In this document: positions 9,716 to 17,280 of the stretch, in pieces | Layout of the letters: each line of letters opens with the position of its first letter | Position numbering within the stretch: the first letter of the stretch is position 1 | Source of the DNA: Marinobacter sp. es.042 | GTDB taxonomy: Bacteria > Pseudomonadota > Gammaproteobacteria > Pseudomonadales > Oleiphilaceae | Length of the DNA stretch: 64,000 nucleotides | NCBI RefSeq assembly: GCF_900188315.1 | Contig: NZ_LT897781.1 | Coordinates: 2,232,001 to 2,296,000 of the forward strand | Direction of reading: 5' to 3' | The notes under the pieces: model-generated | Told to the model about the DNA's origin: nothing | Database searches by the model: none | Seen by the model: the letters and a program-made list of their open reading frames with translations, nothing else | Program-made: the position numbers and the translations under genes

Positions 9716-10693
9716 TTACTTGATCTGGCTGTCTTCGATCGGGTAACCATTCTCGTTGAACCAACGCGCAGCGCCCGGGTGCCAGGGCAGGACGTTGTTC
9801 TTTGTGTAGTTCTCGGGTACCGAGTTACGGGCCGCCTTGTGAATGGAGACCATCTTGTCGTTGTTCTCCATGGTCAGCTTGGTGATTTCATACACGAAGC
9901 TTTCAGATACATCACAGTTGACCATCGCGAAGTTCCACATGGATACCACGCGGGAAGGCGCATCCAGGGACTGGTAGGTGGACGCCGGAATGATGAACTC
10001 GGACACCGGGAAGTTGCTGATAATGGTCTCGGCCTCGGCATCGTTCATACCGATGATGTTCACGTCGGTTTGCACTTCCAGCTGGCTGACCGCAGGAATG
10101 GGAATACCGGCGGCGAAGGCAACCACATCAATCAGTCCATCCTGAAGCTGACCGCCCAGATCAGACCAGCTGCCGTTGCGGCGTTCGAAGTTCACACCCA
10201 GGGTCTCCATCATGCGCGGAAAGTAGGTGTCCGAGGTGGAGCCCGCCGGTCCAAACCCGATCGTGGCGCCATCAGGGATATCGGCGATGGAAGTAATGCC
10301 CGAGCTGGAGAGTGCGGTCACCGAGAACGGTGTTTCGTACATCGGGAACATGGCGCAGACGTTGTCCATCTTCATGCCCGGCGCAAGCGGGCTGTTACCG
10401 TCCATGGATTCCCGAGCCGGGCCCATGGTGGTCAGGCCGAACTTCAGGTCACCGGTGTGCACCAGCGCCATATTCTGAACCGGTCCGCCGGTGATCTCGG
10501 CACCACCGGAAACGCCCAGGTTTTCAGCCACAAAGTTGGCCCAACCGGAACCGTAGGCAAAATAGGTTCCACCCTGACTGGCGGTACCAACGGTGAAGTT
10601 GCTCGGCCAGTCCGAACGATCCTGGGCTGTTGCGGGGGTTGCGACTGCGAAGGTGGAGGCAAAGGCCACCGCCACTACGGCTTGGGTTTTCAT
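9716..10693 (-). CDS. TAXI family TRAP transporter solute-binding protein
   Basis: A 325-residue periplasmic protein with a clear signal peptide (hydrophobic core VVAVAFASTFAVA, cleavage near ATPATA-Q at about residue 23). The mature part starts with FTVGTASQGGTYFAYGSGWA, a typical opening of TAXI binding proteins, and continues with GFGPAGSTSDTY and the segment LIDVVAFAAGIPIP. It delivers a ligand to the fused permease encoded just downstream. The TAXI clade has few defined substrates, so none is assigned. It is the first gene of the transporter operon, with a GGAG ribosome site about 9 bases before the ATG. The leader is about 65 bases long from the predicted sigma-54 start. Confidence 0.92.
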   Translation of the reverse strand: MKTQAVVAVAFASTFAVATPATAQDRSDWPSNFTVGTASQGGTYFAYGSGWANFVAENLGVSGGAEITGGPVQNMALVHTGDLKFGLTTMGPARESMDGNSPLAPGMKMDNVCAMFPMYETPFSVTALSSSGITSIADIPDGATIGFGPAGSTSDTYFPRMMETLGVNFERRNGSWSDLGGQLQDGLIDVVAFAAGIPIPAVSQLEVQTDVNIIGMNDAEAETIISNFPVSEFIIPASTYQSLDAPSRVVSMWNFAMVNCDVSESFVYEITKLTMENNDKMVSIHKAARNSVPENYTKNNVLPWHPGAARWFNENGYPIEDSQIK

Positions 10694-10767
10694 AAGGAAT
10701 GCTCCCGATTCATTTTGTTTGTTGGGTGCTCAACGAAGCTCTTACAGCTCCGGTGGGTAACCCAATC

Positions 10768-10783
10768 AGCAAGGAGCAGACCA
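10768..10783 (-). promoter_or_regulatory. Sigma-54 (-24/-12) promoter for the TAXI-TRAP operon
   Basis: Read on the minus strand the site is TGGTCTGCTCCTTGCT. It has the invariant GG (-24) and GC (-12) with 10 bases between them, and a perfect TTGCT -12 block. Expected initiation is about 12 bases downstream, near 10757, leaving a 65-base leader before the binding-protein ATG. The nearby NtrC-class activator gene supports the call. Confidence 0.7.
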
Positions 10784-10846
10784 GATCTCGATTAATTCGG
10801 AAAAACAGAGCCTTACTAAAATCAGAGCAAGGTCAGGCGCTGGAAA

Positions 10847-10866
10847 ATGGGTGGATATCCACCCAT
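10847..10866. promoter_or_regulatory. Perfect 20-bp palindrome, candidate activator site (UAS)
   Basis: The half-site ATGGGTGGAT is followed directly by its reverse complement, with no spacer. Its centre is about 100 bases upstream of the predicted sigma-54 transcription start, the usual distance for an NtrC/DctD-class enhancer. The site lies in the 224-base gap between yjbQ and the TRAP binding-protein gene. That the DctD-like protein binds it is an inference. Confidence 0.55.
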
Positions 10867-10917
10867 CGGAAAGAGCGAACGGGTGATTCCCGACACGTCG
10901 GGCGTTTCGGGTTCTGG

Positions 10918-11343
10918 CTACCAGCGGCCCTGAAGAGTCGACACAATACGACGACTGCCGGCTCGATCCCGGTGCTCACAGAGATAAAGTCCCTGCCAGG
11001 TTCCAAGTGCCAGGCGACCATGGCTGACCGGGAGGGTCAGCGAGGGGCCGATCAGGATGCTTTTGATATGAGCCGGCATGTCGTCGGGCCCTTCCATAAC
11101 GTGCTCATAGTGCGGCGCATTCTCCGGCACCATGACGTTGAAATGGCGTTCCAGGTCGCCCCGCACATCCGGATCGGCGTTCTCGTTCACCGCCAGAGAA
11201 GCGGAGGTATGCTGGATGAACAGGTGCAGCAAGCCGACTTCGCAGTTTGTCAGGTCCGGCGCCTGGGCAAGGATTTCATTGGTGACCAGATGAAAACCCC
11301 GCGGCAGCGGCGCCAACTCGATAAACGACTGATCCCAGATCAT
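10918..11343 (-). CDS. YjbQ/UPF0047 family protein
   Basis: A 141-residue protein of the YjbQ family, with LLHLFIQHTSASLAVNENADPDV and a GTWQGLYLCEHRD C-terminal block holding the conserved His residues. The family has a compact beta fold, forms trimers, and has been reported to show weak thiamine phosphate synthase activity; its true role is uncertain. It is the last gene of a minus-strand series and starts 14 bases after the aspartoacylase-family gene, so it is probably co-transcribed. The sigma-54 promoter region of the TRAP operon follows it directly. No thiamine genes are nearby, so context does not support a thiamine role. Confidence 0.88.
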   Translation of the reverse strand: MIWDQSFIELAPLPRGFHLVTNEILAQAPDLTNCEVGLLHLFIQHTSASLAVNENADPDVRGDLERHFNVMVPENAPHYEHVMEGPDDMPAHIKSILIGPSLTLPVSHGRLALGTWQGLYLCEHRDRAGSRRIVSTLQGRW

Positions 11344-11357
11344 GACAGCCCTCTCGG

Positions 11358-12422
11358 TTATTTCTGCCGGTCATCCCAGGGGTGCACGGGAACCACATCG
11401 TCGCCGACATCGCCCTCGTAGCTGCTGCGGAAATAATCCATCACTTTTTCCGCCTCGCTGAGCTCGTCAAATCGGGCGACGTGGTAGATTGCCTCGCCCT
11501 CGTTCACCAGTGGCAGGTTATTCACGCAGATCACGATACCTGAGCAGGGTGACACCACCGCGGTTTCCGATTCGCCGAAGGGATCCGCCACCATGGCCAG
11601 CCTCTGGCCTTTGCGAACCTTCTGGCCCAGCCGGGCGACAGGCCTCATGATCCCATCGATATCCGCCCGCACCCATTGGGAATTGGCCGCGGTTTCAGAC
11701 CGCTTTCTCGGTGCCTTGGGCCCCTTCTTCGCCGGGATCATTTCGAGTTCACGCATCACCCGGATAACCCCTTTCACACCGCTCCCGATCACCACGTCAT
11801 CAAATCGCAGAGCTTCTCCGCCTTCGAAGGTGATCACCGGAATGTCCTGTGAATCGGCGTACGCCCGGAGACTTCCCTCTCGAAGCCCCGAATTGATTAT
11901 GATCGGGGCACCAAAGGCCTCGGCCATGCGCACGGTTTCCGGGTTTTTCAGCTCGGCACGGATTTGCGGCAGGTTGAATCGATGAACTGCGCCTGTGTGC
12001 AAATCAATAATGTGGGTCACTCGCTCCATAATCTGGGTGCGCAGCAGGTAGGCAATACGCCCGCCCAGGGAACCACTCTCGCTGCCGGGAAAACAGCGGT
12101 TCAGATCCCGCCGGTCAGGCAGGTATCGGGTGCGCTGCACGAATCCGAAAATGTTCACGATAGGCACCGCAACCAACGTGCCCCGAAGGTGCCTCAACGC
12201 CGAATTGGTGAGCACCCGACGAACGATCTCAACACCGTTGATCTCGTCACCGTGAATGGCACCACACACCATCAATACCGGGCCACTTCGCCGGCCGTGC
12301 ACAACCTCAACGGGAATGTGCAGCGGCGTATGGGTGTACAGCTTGGCGACCGGAACTTCCACAGTTTGCCGGGTTCCGGCCTTTACCTGGGTCCCGGCAA
12401 TTTCATAGGGGGCACGAGCCAT
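11358..12422 (-). CDS. Succinylglutamate desuccinylase/aspartoacylase family protein
   Basis: A 354-residue zinc-dependent amidohydrolase-like protein. The metal site is visible as GAIHGDEINGVE (His and Glu ligands) and IIDLHTGAVHRF (His ligand), with NRCFPG between them. The C-terminal part (from about 250) is a barrel-like lobe (ARLGQKVRKGQRLAMVADPFG, SPCSGIVICV). The family hydrolyses amide bonds at N-acylated amino acids or related carboxylates. The gene begins 3 bases after the rimK stop, so it is tightly coupled to the glutamate ligase. A role in removing or processing glutamyl or acyl groups is an inference from this position; the substrate is not known. Confidence 0.88.
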   Translation of the reverse strand: MARAPYEIAGTQVKAGTRQTVEVPVAKLYTHTPLHIPVEVVHGRRSGPVLMVCGAIHGDEINGVEIVRRVLTNSALRHLRGTLVAVPIVNIFGFVQRTRYLPDRRDLNRCFPGSESGSLGGRIAYLLRTQIMERVTHIIDLHTGAVHRFNLPQIRAELKNPETVRMAEAFGAPIIINSGLREGSLRAYADSQDIPVITFEGGEALRFDDVVIGSGVKGVIRVMRELEMIPAKKGPKAPRKRSETAANSQWVRADIDGIMRPVARLGQKVRKGQRLAMVADPFGESETAVVSPCSGIVICVNNLPLVNEGEAIYHVARFDELSEAEKVMDYFRSSYEGDVGDDVVPVHPWDDRQK

Positions 12423-12425
12423 GCT

Positions 12426-13331
12426 TTAGCCTCTCCCCTTGGTCCGGGTCTTCCAGGGCTTCTGATTCTTTTCGGTCCAGTTAATGATCATGCCGGCAAC
12501 GTTCTTGCCCGTGGCGTTCTCGATGCCCTCAAGGCCAGGCGACGAGTTCACCTCCATTACCAGTGGCCCCCTGCTGGAGCGGAGCAGGTCAACACCGGCA
12601 ACGTTCAGGCCCATGGCTTTGGCGGCCTTGATGGCAGTGCTGCGCTCCTGGGGGGTGATGCGTATGAGCGAGGCAGTACCGCCCCGGTGCAGGTTCGAAC
12701 GGAACTCGCCTTCGGCACCCTGACGCTTCATGGCCGCGATCACCTTGTCGCCAATCACAAAGCAACGGATATCGGCACCGCCGGCCTCCTTGATGAATTC
12801 CTGTACGAGAATATCCGCTTTCAGGCCCATGAAGGCTTCAATCACACTCTCCGCGGCCTTGCGGGTTTCTGCCAGCACCACGCCGATGCCCTGAGTACCC
12901 TGCAGCAGCTTGATCACCACCGGCGCCCCGCCAACCATCTCAAGCAACTCCGGAACGTTGTCCGGCTTGTTCGCGAAACCGGTAATCGGCATTCCTACAC
13001 CCTTACGGGCCAGCAGTTGCAGCGAGCGCAGCTTATCCCGGGACCGGCTGATGGCCACGGATTCATTCACCGGAAACACGCCCATCATCTCGAACTGACG
13101 CAGTACCGCCGTTCCGTAAAACGTCACCGATGCACCGATCCGCGGAATCACCACATCGAAATCCTCAAGGACCTCCTCATGGTAGTGGATCTGTGGGTTC
13201 GCCGAAGTAATATTCATCGAACAGTGAAGGCAGTCAATCACCTTCACTTCGTGGCCACGATTAATGCCCTCCTCCACCAGACGGCGGGTCGAGTAGAGGT
13301 GACGGTTTCGTGACAGTACCGCTATTTTCAT
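12426..13331 (-). CDS. rimK: ATP-grasp glutamate ligase RimK
   Basis: A 301-residue ATP-grasp ligase that closely follows RimK. It opens [20 protein letters not shown], has the ATP-binding segment [18 protein letters not shown], and the metal site near [15 protein letters not shown]. RimK adds glutamate residues to the C-terminus of ribosomal protein S6 and can make poly-alpha-glutamate. Its ATG overlaps the stop of the zinc protease gene by 4 bases and the aspartoacylase-family gene follows after 3 bases, so the three form one translational unit. The candidate substrate S6 is encoded at 46484-46900 and ends in Glu-Glu-Glu. In Pseudomonas fluorescens a RimB protease is known to work together with RimK. 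Confidence 0.93.
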   Translation of the reverse strand: MKIAVLSRNRHLYSTRRLVEEGINRGHEVKVIDCLHCSMNITSANPQIHYHEEVLEDFDVVIPRIGASVTFYGTAVLRQFEMMGVFPVNESVAISRSRDKLRSLQLLARKGVGMPITGFANKPDNVPELLEMVGGAPVVIKLLQGTQGIGVVLAETRKAAESVIEAFMGLKADILVQEFIKEAGGADIRCFVIGDKVIAAMKRQGAEGEFRSNLHRGGTASLIRITPQERSTAIKAAKAMGLNVAGVDLLRSSRGPLVMEVNSSPGLEGIENATGKNVAGMIINWTEKNQKPWKTRTKGRG

Positions 13332-13825
13332 TTTTCAGTCCTTAAGGCCGGCTTGCCGGCAAGATAGGAAGCTTCGGGATAGATCACTGAGCGCCCTGAC
13401 ATAGCGGTACGGCCCAGCAACATCCGGAACCGCATGGAATCTCGGTTGGTCAATGTCATTTCAATGGGCCATTTCTGGCCGCCAATCAGCAGCGTGGTCT
13501 CGATGACCAGGCGCATTTCCTTGTGGCCGCCGGAATCAGACACGTTCCGCTCATCCAGCACCCTGGCGTCACACTCCACCACCTGGTGAAGATCGTTCTG
13601 TACCGGATGAACCCAGAAGCGCACGCGCCGTTCACCGTTTTCCGTGTAGGGTTCAGTGCGGAACGTGTGGAGACAGGAAGTTCTGGCTCCGGTATCGATT
13701 TTCGCCTTGATACGGCTAATATCCAGGTCCGGCAGCGCCACCCATTCACGCCAGCCAAGACTCATCTTGCTCTCGGCGGGGGTCAGTGGGATGGTTTTGA
13801 TAACTTCAGCTGTCTTTGTCGACAT
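13328..13825 (-). CDS. rimB: RimB-like ATP-dependent zinc protease family protein
   Basis: A 165-residue protein with a retropepsin-like core: [31 protein letters not shown] contains the DTGA motif (split here only to name it), and the later part has [17 protein letters not shown] and MLLGRTAM. This is the family annotated as putative ATP-dependent zinc proteases, which includes RimB of the rimABK system. The start is placed at ATG 13825 (MSTKTAEV); 35 upstream residues are open but lie inside the MscS reading region. The gene overlaps the mscS end by 20 bases and the rimK start by 4 bases. Function in balancing S6 glutamylation is by analogy only. Confidence 0.85.
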   Translation of the reverse strand: MSTKTAEVIKTIPLTPAESKMSLGWREWVALPDLDISRIKAKIDTGARTSCLHTFRTEPYTENGERRVRFWVHPVQNDLHQVVECDARVLDERNVSDSGGHKEMRLVIETTLLIGGQKWPIEMTLTNRDSMRFRMLLGRTAMSGRSVIYPEASYLAGKPALRTEK

Positions 13826-14681
13826 CCGGGAGATCCTTTTCAGTGATTTTTTCCGGCCCCAACAGCTGAACACGGAACGGCTCTGAATGGCTACCCGCAT
13901 AAACGCTGGTGTGGGGGAACGGAATTTCAATGCCTTCCCGATCCAGGGTTTTCTTGATCGCGACCATCATGCCGCTTCTCCCTTCAAGCACCTTTTCCTT
14001 CGGCACCCAGTAAGAGAACTGCAGATCGACCGAGGATGGGCCAAACGCTGTCACCAAAGTGAAGGGCTTGGGTTCTTCGAGACAGACCGGATTCTTTTCT
14101 GCCAGCTTCAGAAGCAGACTTTCCACCCGCTCTACATCTTCAGCGTAGGCAATCCCCACCGTCAGGTCGAGCCGGCGTATCGGAAACCGGGAACGGTTGA
14201 CCACCCTTGTCTTGATCAGGGTTTCATTGGGAATCCGCACGTACAGGTTGTCCGGCGTGCGTAACTTCACGCTCAGCATATCAATACCGACGACTTCCCC
14301 GATGGTCGCGTCTACCTCAATGAAGTCACCGATTTCAAAGGGTTTTTCCACCAGTAGAAACAGCCCACTGATCATGTTCGACGCCGAGGTCTGAGAGGCA
14401 AAACCAATGGCAACGGTGAGGATACCAGCGGCGCCGAGCACCACATCCAGAGAGAACCCGGCCTCCCGCAGGGCCGCCACAAAAAACAGCACCACGATGA
14501 CGTAAAACACCAGCCGCCGAACCATGACGGTATGATGGCGGGAGGTGCGCTGCGCCATGAAACGGCCGACACTGCGGGCCGCCAGAGACCCGAGGAACAG
14601 CCCCAACACCACAAGAAAGGCGGAACTGATCCACTGCCCCCAGGCAATATCGGTAAAAAACTGCATTACGCCTGTTTGCAT
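13806..14681 (-). CDS. Small-conductance mechanosensitive channel (MscS family)
   Basis: A 291-residue channel protein. Hydrophobic segments are at about residues 14-36, 60-80 and 83-110; the last is the pore-lining helix (VVLGAAGILTVAIGFASQTSASNMISGLFLLVEKP). The beta domain follows (GDFIEVDATIGEVVGIDMLSVKLRT and NETLIKTRVVN), then an alpha/beta C-terminal domain. MscS channels open on membrane stretch and release solutes after osmotic downshock. ATG 14681 is preferred over a TTG four codons earlier. The gene begins 36 bases after the stop of the upstream unknown gene and overlaps rimB by 20 bases, placing an osmotic valve in the same unit as rimK. Confidence 0.93.
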   Translation of the reverse strand: MQTGVMQFFTDIAWGQWISSAFLVVLGLFLGSLAARSVGRFMAQRTSRHHTVMVRRLVFYVIVVLFFVAALREAGFSLDVVLGAAGILTVAIGFASQTSASNMISGLFLLVEKPFEIGDFIEVDATIGEVVGIDMLSVKLRTPDNLYVRIPNETLIKTRVVNRSRFPIRRLDLTVGIAYAEDVERVESLLLKLAEKNPVCLEEPKPFTLVTAFGPSSVDLQFSYWVPKEKVLEGRSGMMVAIKKTLDREGIEIPFPHTSVYAGSHSEPFRVQLLGPEKITEKDLPDVDKDS

Positions 14682-14717
14682 TGTTTCCAGCAAAGCGTCG
14701 ACTCCATCAGATCCGTT

Positions 14718-15536
14718 TCAGCCAAACATCCGGTCAAACGCCCGGACAAGCCGGCCGCGGGCCATTTTTTCACGAGCATCCGCCACCTGCCGGCAGGTGC
14801 CCGCTGCGGCCGGCAACGGCTGTTCCACATGCAGACTCGCCGAATTCATGTCGGTCTCAACTTCAACGGTTACCCCCGGCGTCCAGAGCTGGCCCCGATC
14901 GTTCTGGTGCAATGACAGCAACGGCGTTGGCAGACTGAAGCGCTCAAGCAGCAGGGGCTCATCCCGCCGGTTGATCAGCGTCACCGGCGTGACGGCTCGC
15001 CATGGGCGTTTCGGCACCGCCTCAAGCACCAGACGGGCAAAACTATGAGAGGTATAACAAAGCTCGCCCTCCATGGTATTTCTGCCCACCCAGGTCATCG
15101 AAGGCGACGCCAGGGGGATTTCCGTCAACACGGTTTGCTTGTCGCCGGCACAGACCTTCATCCAGGCCAGCGTGCCCACGTAGATTGTGCAGCGGCCACC
15201 GGCGGGAATCGTCAGGGGCTGGAAAGGACGAATCACGGTAGGCAGGTTTGCGAGTGCCGGCAGGAATGTCACGGTCGACGACTGGTTTTCCCGGATGAAA
15301 CGCTGCAGCGGCACAGAAGCCGAAGGCAGAGTGTGGCCGATGGTTTCTGTCCAGCTGGCCGGATCCGTATCGAGTTCCAGCGTTTCTGAACGAATCTGCC
15401 ATTCCTGGTCCAACAGAGTCACCCACAAACGAATATGACCCAGTTGATGATACTGGGTCTGGCCGGAAGCCAGTGAATAAGGCTGGGCCCAAACGCCGTC
15501 ACGGCGACCTTCGCTGTTGTTCTCCATTCCCGCCAC
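14718..15536 (-). CDS. Hypothetical protein, possibly DUF432 family
   Basis: A 272-residue soluble protein without signal peptide or membrane helix. It is rich in beta-type segments (HIRLWVTLLDQEWQI, CTIYVGTLAWMKV, VTVEVETDMNSASLHV) and ends with a basic helix (AREKMARGRLVRAFDRMFG). The style and its place next to mscS recall DUF432 proteins, but I cannot confirm this. The GTG at 15536 is favoured because AAGGAG lies four bases before it; an ATG at 15527 would be too far from that site. It is the first gene of the six-gene minus-strand unit and is divergent from the photolyase gene. Confidence 0.7.
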   Translation of the reverse strand: MAGMENNSEGRRDGVWAQPYSLASGQTQYHQLGHIRLWVTLLDQEWQIRSETLELDTDPASWTETIGHTLPSASVPLQRFIRENQSSTVTFLPALANLPTVIRPFQPLTIPAGGRCTIYVGTLAWMKVCAGDKQTVLTEIPLASPSMTWVGRNTMEGELCYTSHSFARLVLEAVPKRPWRAVTPVTLINRRDEPLLLERFSLPTPLLSLHQNDRGQLWTPGVTVEVETDMNSASLHVEQPLPAAAGTCRQVADAREKMARGRLVRAFDRMFG

Positions 15537-15564
15537 AGAACTCCTTGAGGATGGGCCGGCTGAA

Positions 15565-15591
15565 TTGCTGTAAAAGTATCCTAACTATAAT
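15565..15591 (+). promoter_or_regulatory. Weak candidate promoter for photolyase
   Basis: TTGCTG is followed after 15 bases by a perfect TATAAT (15586-15591) in the divergent gap before the photolyase gene. The spacer is shorter than the usual 17, so the call is tentative. No recognisable operator for a light-responsive regulator was seen. Confidence 0.3.
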
Positions 15592-15692
15592 CCAATCAGC
15601 CAGCCCGGGCGAATATCCAAGTTGGTGATTTTATTGATACACCGGGCTGTAATTACACTTACATCAATCCCTCAGACAACTATGGATTACGG

Positions 15693-17096
15693 ATGACACA
15701 ACTGGTCTGGTTCCGAAACGATCTCCGGGTTGCCGACAACCCCGCCCTCACAGCCGCCTGCGAAAGCAGCGAAGAGGTGCGAGCCTGTTTTATTCTCACC
15801 CCGGACCAATGGCAGGAACACGATTGGTCGCCGGCCCGGGTGCAATTCGTAGTCGCCCACGCCAACGCCCTGGCCGAAGAGCTCGCCAAACTGGGTATAC
15901 CGCTGTCATTTATGCACGCAAAACGCTTCGACGACAGCCTTCGCAAACTCGAGAGCCACTGCGAAGAGCACGGGGTGACAGCGCTGCACTTCAACGAGGA
16001 GTACGGCGTCAACGAGCGCAAACGCGACAAGACGTTGAAACACCGCTTTGATGAACTCGGCATTGCCGTTCGCAAATACCGCGACCAGACAGTTGCACCA
16101 GTAGGGGAGATCCTCACCCAACAGAATGACCCCTACTCCGTGTTCACACCGTTTTCGAGACGCTGGCGCAGCTGGATAGAAGAAACCCATCCGGGTCTTT
16201 TTTCAACGCCCAAAGCCAGGGGCAACGCCGTAAGCCCGGAACAGATTGACACCATACCCGAAGCCTTTCGAGACGCCCCCGAACCCCTCGTTGCAACCGG
16301 TGAAGATGCCGCCCACGACCAGCTCGAGCGCTTCCTCGAAAAACGCGGCGCCGCGTACAAGGAAAAGCGTGACTTCCCCGCCATCGATGGCACCAGCCAG
16401 ATATCCCCTTACCTCGCCAATGGTGTTCTCTCTGGCCGGCAATGCCTGATAGCCGGCCGACAGGCGCAGGGCGCCGGCGGCAACCAGGAAGGCCTGGGAA
16501 CCTGGATCACCGAAATCGCCTGGCGGGATTTCTACATCAACATCCTCTACCACTTTCCCAGAGTGAGCATGCACCGCGCCTTCAAGCCGGAAACCGAAGC
16601 CCTTGAATGGAACACCCCGGGTGACAGGTTTGAAGCCTGGAAAACCGGCAACACCGGCGTCCCCATCGTCGACGCCGCCATGCGCCAACTCAACCAGACC
16701 GGCTGGATGCACAACCGCCTACGCATGATCACCGCCATGTATCTCACCAAAAACCTGTTCATTGACTGGCGCCTGGGCGAAGCCTACTTCATGTCAAAAC
16801 TGATCGACGGCTTCCTGGCCTCAAACAACGGCGGCTGGCAATGGAGCGCCTCCACCGGCACCGACGCCGCTCCCTACTTCCGGGTCTTTAACCCGGTCAC
16901 CCAGAGCGAACGTTTCGACCCCAAAGGCGACTTTATCCGGGAGTGGATTCCTGAACTGGCCAAACTGGACAGCAAACGGATTCATGATCCGGGGGCGAAA
17001 GGTGGTGTTATTCCGAAAGGATATCCAAGGCAGATCGTTGATCTGAAAGAGAGCAGGAAAGAGGCGATCGCAAAATTTCAGGAATTGAAAAACTGA
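15693..17096 (+). CDS. phrB: Deoxyribodipyrimidine photolyase (class I CPD photolyase)
   Basis: A 467-residue flavoprotein that repairs UV-made cyclobutane pyrimidine dimers with blue light. The N-terminal Rossmann-like antenna domain (1-130) opens TQLVWFRNDLRVADNPAL. The FAD domain (about 200-465) shows SQISPYLANGVLSGRQ, ITEIAWRDFYINILYHFP, GVPIVDAAMRQLNQTGWMHN and NNGGWQWSASTGTDAAPYF, all hallmarks of class I photolyases rather than DASH cryptochromes. Length matches E. coli PhrB (472). The gene is divergent from the mscS/rimK unit and is followed by the large inverted repeat at 17133-17246. The start ATG 15693 fits the family N-terminus directly. Confidence 0.95.
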   Translation: MTQLVWFRNDLRVADNPALTAACESSEEVRACFILTPDQWQEHDWSPARVQFVVAHANALAEELAKLGIPLSFMHAKRFDDSLRKLESHCEEHGVTALHFNEEYGVNERKRDKTLKHRFDELGIAVRKYRDQTVAPVGEILTQQNDPYSVFTPFSRRWRSWIEETHPGLFSTPKARGNAVSPEQIDTIPEAFRDAPEPLVATGEDAAHDQLERFLEKRGAAYKEKRDFPAIDGTSQISPYLANGVLSGRQCLIAGRQAQGAGGNQEGLGTWITEIAWRDFYINILYHFPRVSMHRAFKPETEALEWNTPGDRFEAWKTGNTGVPIVDAAMRQLNQTGWMHNRLRMITAMYLTKNLFIDWRLGEAYFMSKLIDGFLASNNGGWQWSASTGTDAAPYFRVFNPVTQSERFDPKGDFIREWIPELAKLDSKRIHDPGAKGGVIPKGYPRQIVDLKESRKEAIAKFQELKN

Positions 17097-17132
17097 GGTA
17101 CACAACGAGGCAGGCTACTCCGAGGCTCTGAC

Positions 17133-17246
17133 GCAGTGCCGGGGATGGCCTTCCCAAAACTGTGCGGAGCCATGGATGGCGGAGCCCAAGCGCCACAGGG
17201 ATGTGCCGCAAGGAGCGTGTTTTGGGAAGGCCATCCCCGGCACTGC
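17133..17246 (+). repeat. NGGA-hairpin element, copy 1 (28-bp inverted arms)
   Basis: Perfect 28-bp inverted arms (17133-17160 and 17219-17246) enclose 58 bases with two small hairpins. The first is GCCATGGATGGC (17169-17180, loop TGGA) and the second CACAGGGATGTG (17194-17205, loop GGGA). The stretch ACAGGGATGT (17195-17204) matches the core of the CsrA binding consensus. The element lies 36 bases after the photolyase stop, in its sense orientation, in the convergent gap before moeB. A second copy of the same design, with different but still complementary arms, is at 36729-36838. It may act as a 3' structure or bidirectional stop signal; no T-tract is present. Confidence 0.85.
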
Positions 17247-17280
17247 AGCCCGAAAGCTCCCAAGCCCGCCGGCACCAAAG

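Noticed and set aside
11964..13313. A long open frame opposite rimK and the aspartoacylase-family gene
   Set aside because: Both minus-strand genes show clear motifs; the opposite translation has no recognisable domain and is best explained as a shadow of codon bias.
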